The notes below the pieces were generated by a model, which worked only from the letters and a program-made list of their open reading frames with translations, made no database searches and was not told the DNA's origin. From JALZDI01 sp965653225 (lineage in GTDB: Bacteria; Actinomycetota; Actinomycetes; Propionibacteriales; Nocardioidaceae): DNA of 21,761 nt. The stretch covers positions 1 through 21,761 of the forward strand of contig CBFGZI010000055.1 in NCBI GenBank assembly GCA_965653225.1. The letters are read 5' to 3'. The position numbers were made by a program, and so were the translations under genes. Position 1 is the stretch's first letter, and every line of letters starts with the position of its first letter. This document shows, in pieces, positions 20,613-21,761 of the stretch.

Positions 20613-21365
20613 GCACGGGCACCGCCTGCACTACCACGGACACTCGCCGGTCCATCGGCTTCCCGCGCACTGCAAGGTCGTCGCGCTGCTGCTGTTCGTG
20701 CTGTGCGTGGTGGCGACGCCGGCGACGGCCTACCCCGCGTTCGCCGCGTACGCCGTTCTGCTCGGTGCCGTGGTCGCGCTCTCCCGCGTCCCGCCGGCGT
20801 TCCTGGCCGCGCGGATGGTGGTCGAGACACCGTTCGTGGTGTTCGCGCTGCTGATGCCGTTCATCGCCACCGGCCCCCAGACCGAGGTGCTCGGCCTCGC
20901 ACTGTCCGAGCGTGGCCTGGAGGCCGGCGTCGCGCTGCTGTGCAAGGGCACGCTGGGAGTCGTCGCCTCGCTGCTGCTGGCCGCCACGACCGAGGCCCGC
21001 GACATCCTCGCCGGGCTGGAGCGCCTGCGGCTGCCCGGGCAGCTCGTCGAGATCATGGGCTTCATGATCCGCTACCTCGACGTGGCCACCGCGGAGCTGG
21101 GGCGGATGCGCACGGCGCGGGAGTCCCGTGGCTTCCGGGCAAGGGGGCTCCGCGCGTGGCCCGTCGTCGCGCGCTCCGGCGGAGCCCTGTTCATCAGGTC
21201 CTACGAGCGCGGTGAGCGCGTGCACCTGGCGATGCTGTCCCGCGGCTACACCGGCACCCTCCCGGCGTACACCCAGCAGGCGGCCACCCGCGGCGACTGG
21301 CTCGCCGCCGCCGCGCTGCCGCTGCTCGCCGCGCTGACGCTGGTCGCATCCTGGGCGGTGACGGC

Positions 21366-21369
<4 letters not shown>
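20602..21369 (+). CDS. cbiQ: ECF transporter T component (CbiQ)
   Basis: Transmembrane coupling protein that links the S component to the ATPases; 255 residues, four to six membrane helices. The two coupling signatures are visible: ARESRGFRARG (about 172-182) and AMLSRGYTG further on. The N-terminus is His-rich (EHGHRLHYHGHSPVH, residues 4-18), which may buffer nickel or cobalt at the cytoplasmic face. ATG 20602 lies inside the preceding gene; the earlier in-frame start at 20551 would overlap it more and lacks support. The stop overlaps the cbiO ATG. Confidence 0.92.

Positions 21370-21761
<392 letters not shown>

Overview
The window is very GC-rich and gene-dense, with many ATGA/GTGA stop-start overlaps and frequent GTG starts, as in an actinobacterium. 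The block pncB-clpS-DUF2017-mec-cysO-cysM-murI-MBL hydrolase-rph-rdgB follows the order of Mycobacterium tuberculosis Rv1330c-Rv1341, without the Rv1333 and Rv1337 (rhomboid) homologues. The gene content suggests a Propionibacteriales/Nocardioides-like organism, but that placement is inference.

Region 1 (1-4200): an ABC-2 exporter (permease and ATPase, minus strand) is divergent from a HisKA_3 histidine kinase and a NarL-type response regulator. A perfect 10-bp inverted repeat sits midway between the two divergent start codons and is probably the operator. The four-gene locus is bracketed by two clusters (26-234 and 4032-4200) of one intergenic repeat family built round GACGCGTC.

Region 2 (4200-7173, minus): nicotinamidase, an SDR dehydrogenase and an acyl-CoA ligase, possibly co-transcribed. 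Region 3 (7294-11041, minus): a giant secreted, membrane-anchored protein with seven tandem cupredoxin domains, six with complete type-1 copper ligands, and a small four-helix membrane protein behind it. A terminator hairpin follows them and a roughly 200-nt non-coding stretch precedes them.

Region 4 (11042-18214): housekeeping genes. pncB and clpS diverge from a 34-nt promoter. Mec, CysO and CysM form the sulfur-carrier route to cysteine from O-phosphoserine. MurI, an Rv1339-like metallo-beta-lactamase-fold enzyme, RNase PH and the RdgB pyrophosphatase follow. Seven genes in the window (the kinase, pncB, clpS, mec, murI, rph and the HNH gene) have a -10-like hexamer 6-7 nt before the start codon, so they are probably leaderless.

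Region 5 (18236-19424, minus): a tRNA with anticodon UAG but a short variable arm, an HNH endonuclease gene of different base composition, and a Bcp-type peroxiredoxin. Region 6 (19478-21761, plus): a nickel/cobalt ECF transporter (CbiM, CbiN-like, CbiQ, start of CbiO). Its promoter holds an exact match to the Streptomyces Nur box, TTGCAA-N5-TTGCAA, which suggests nickel-repressed nickel uptake. The last gene runs off the window.
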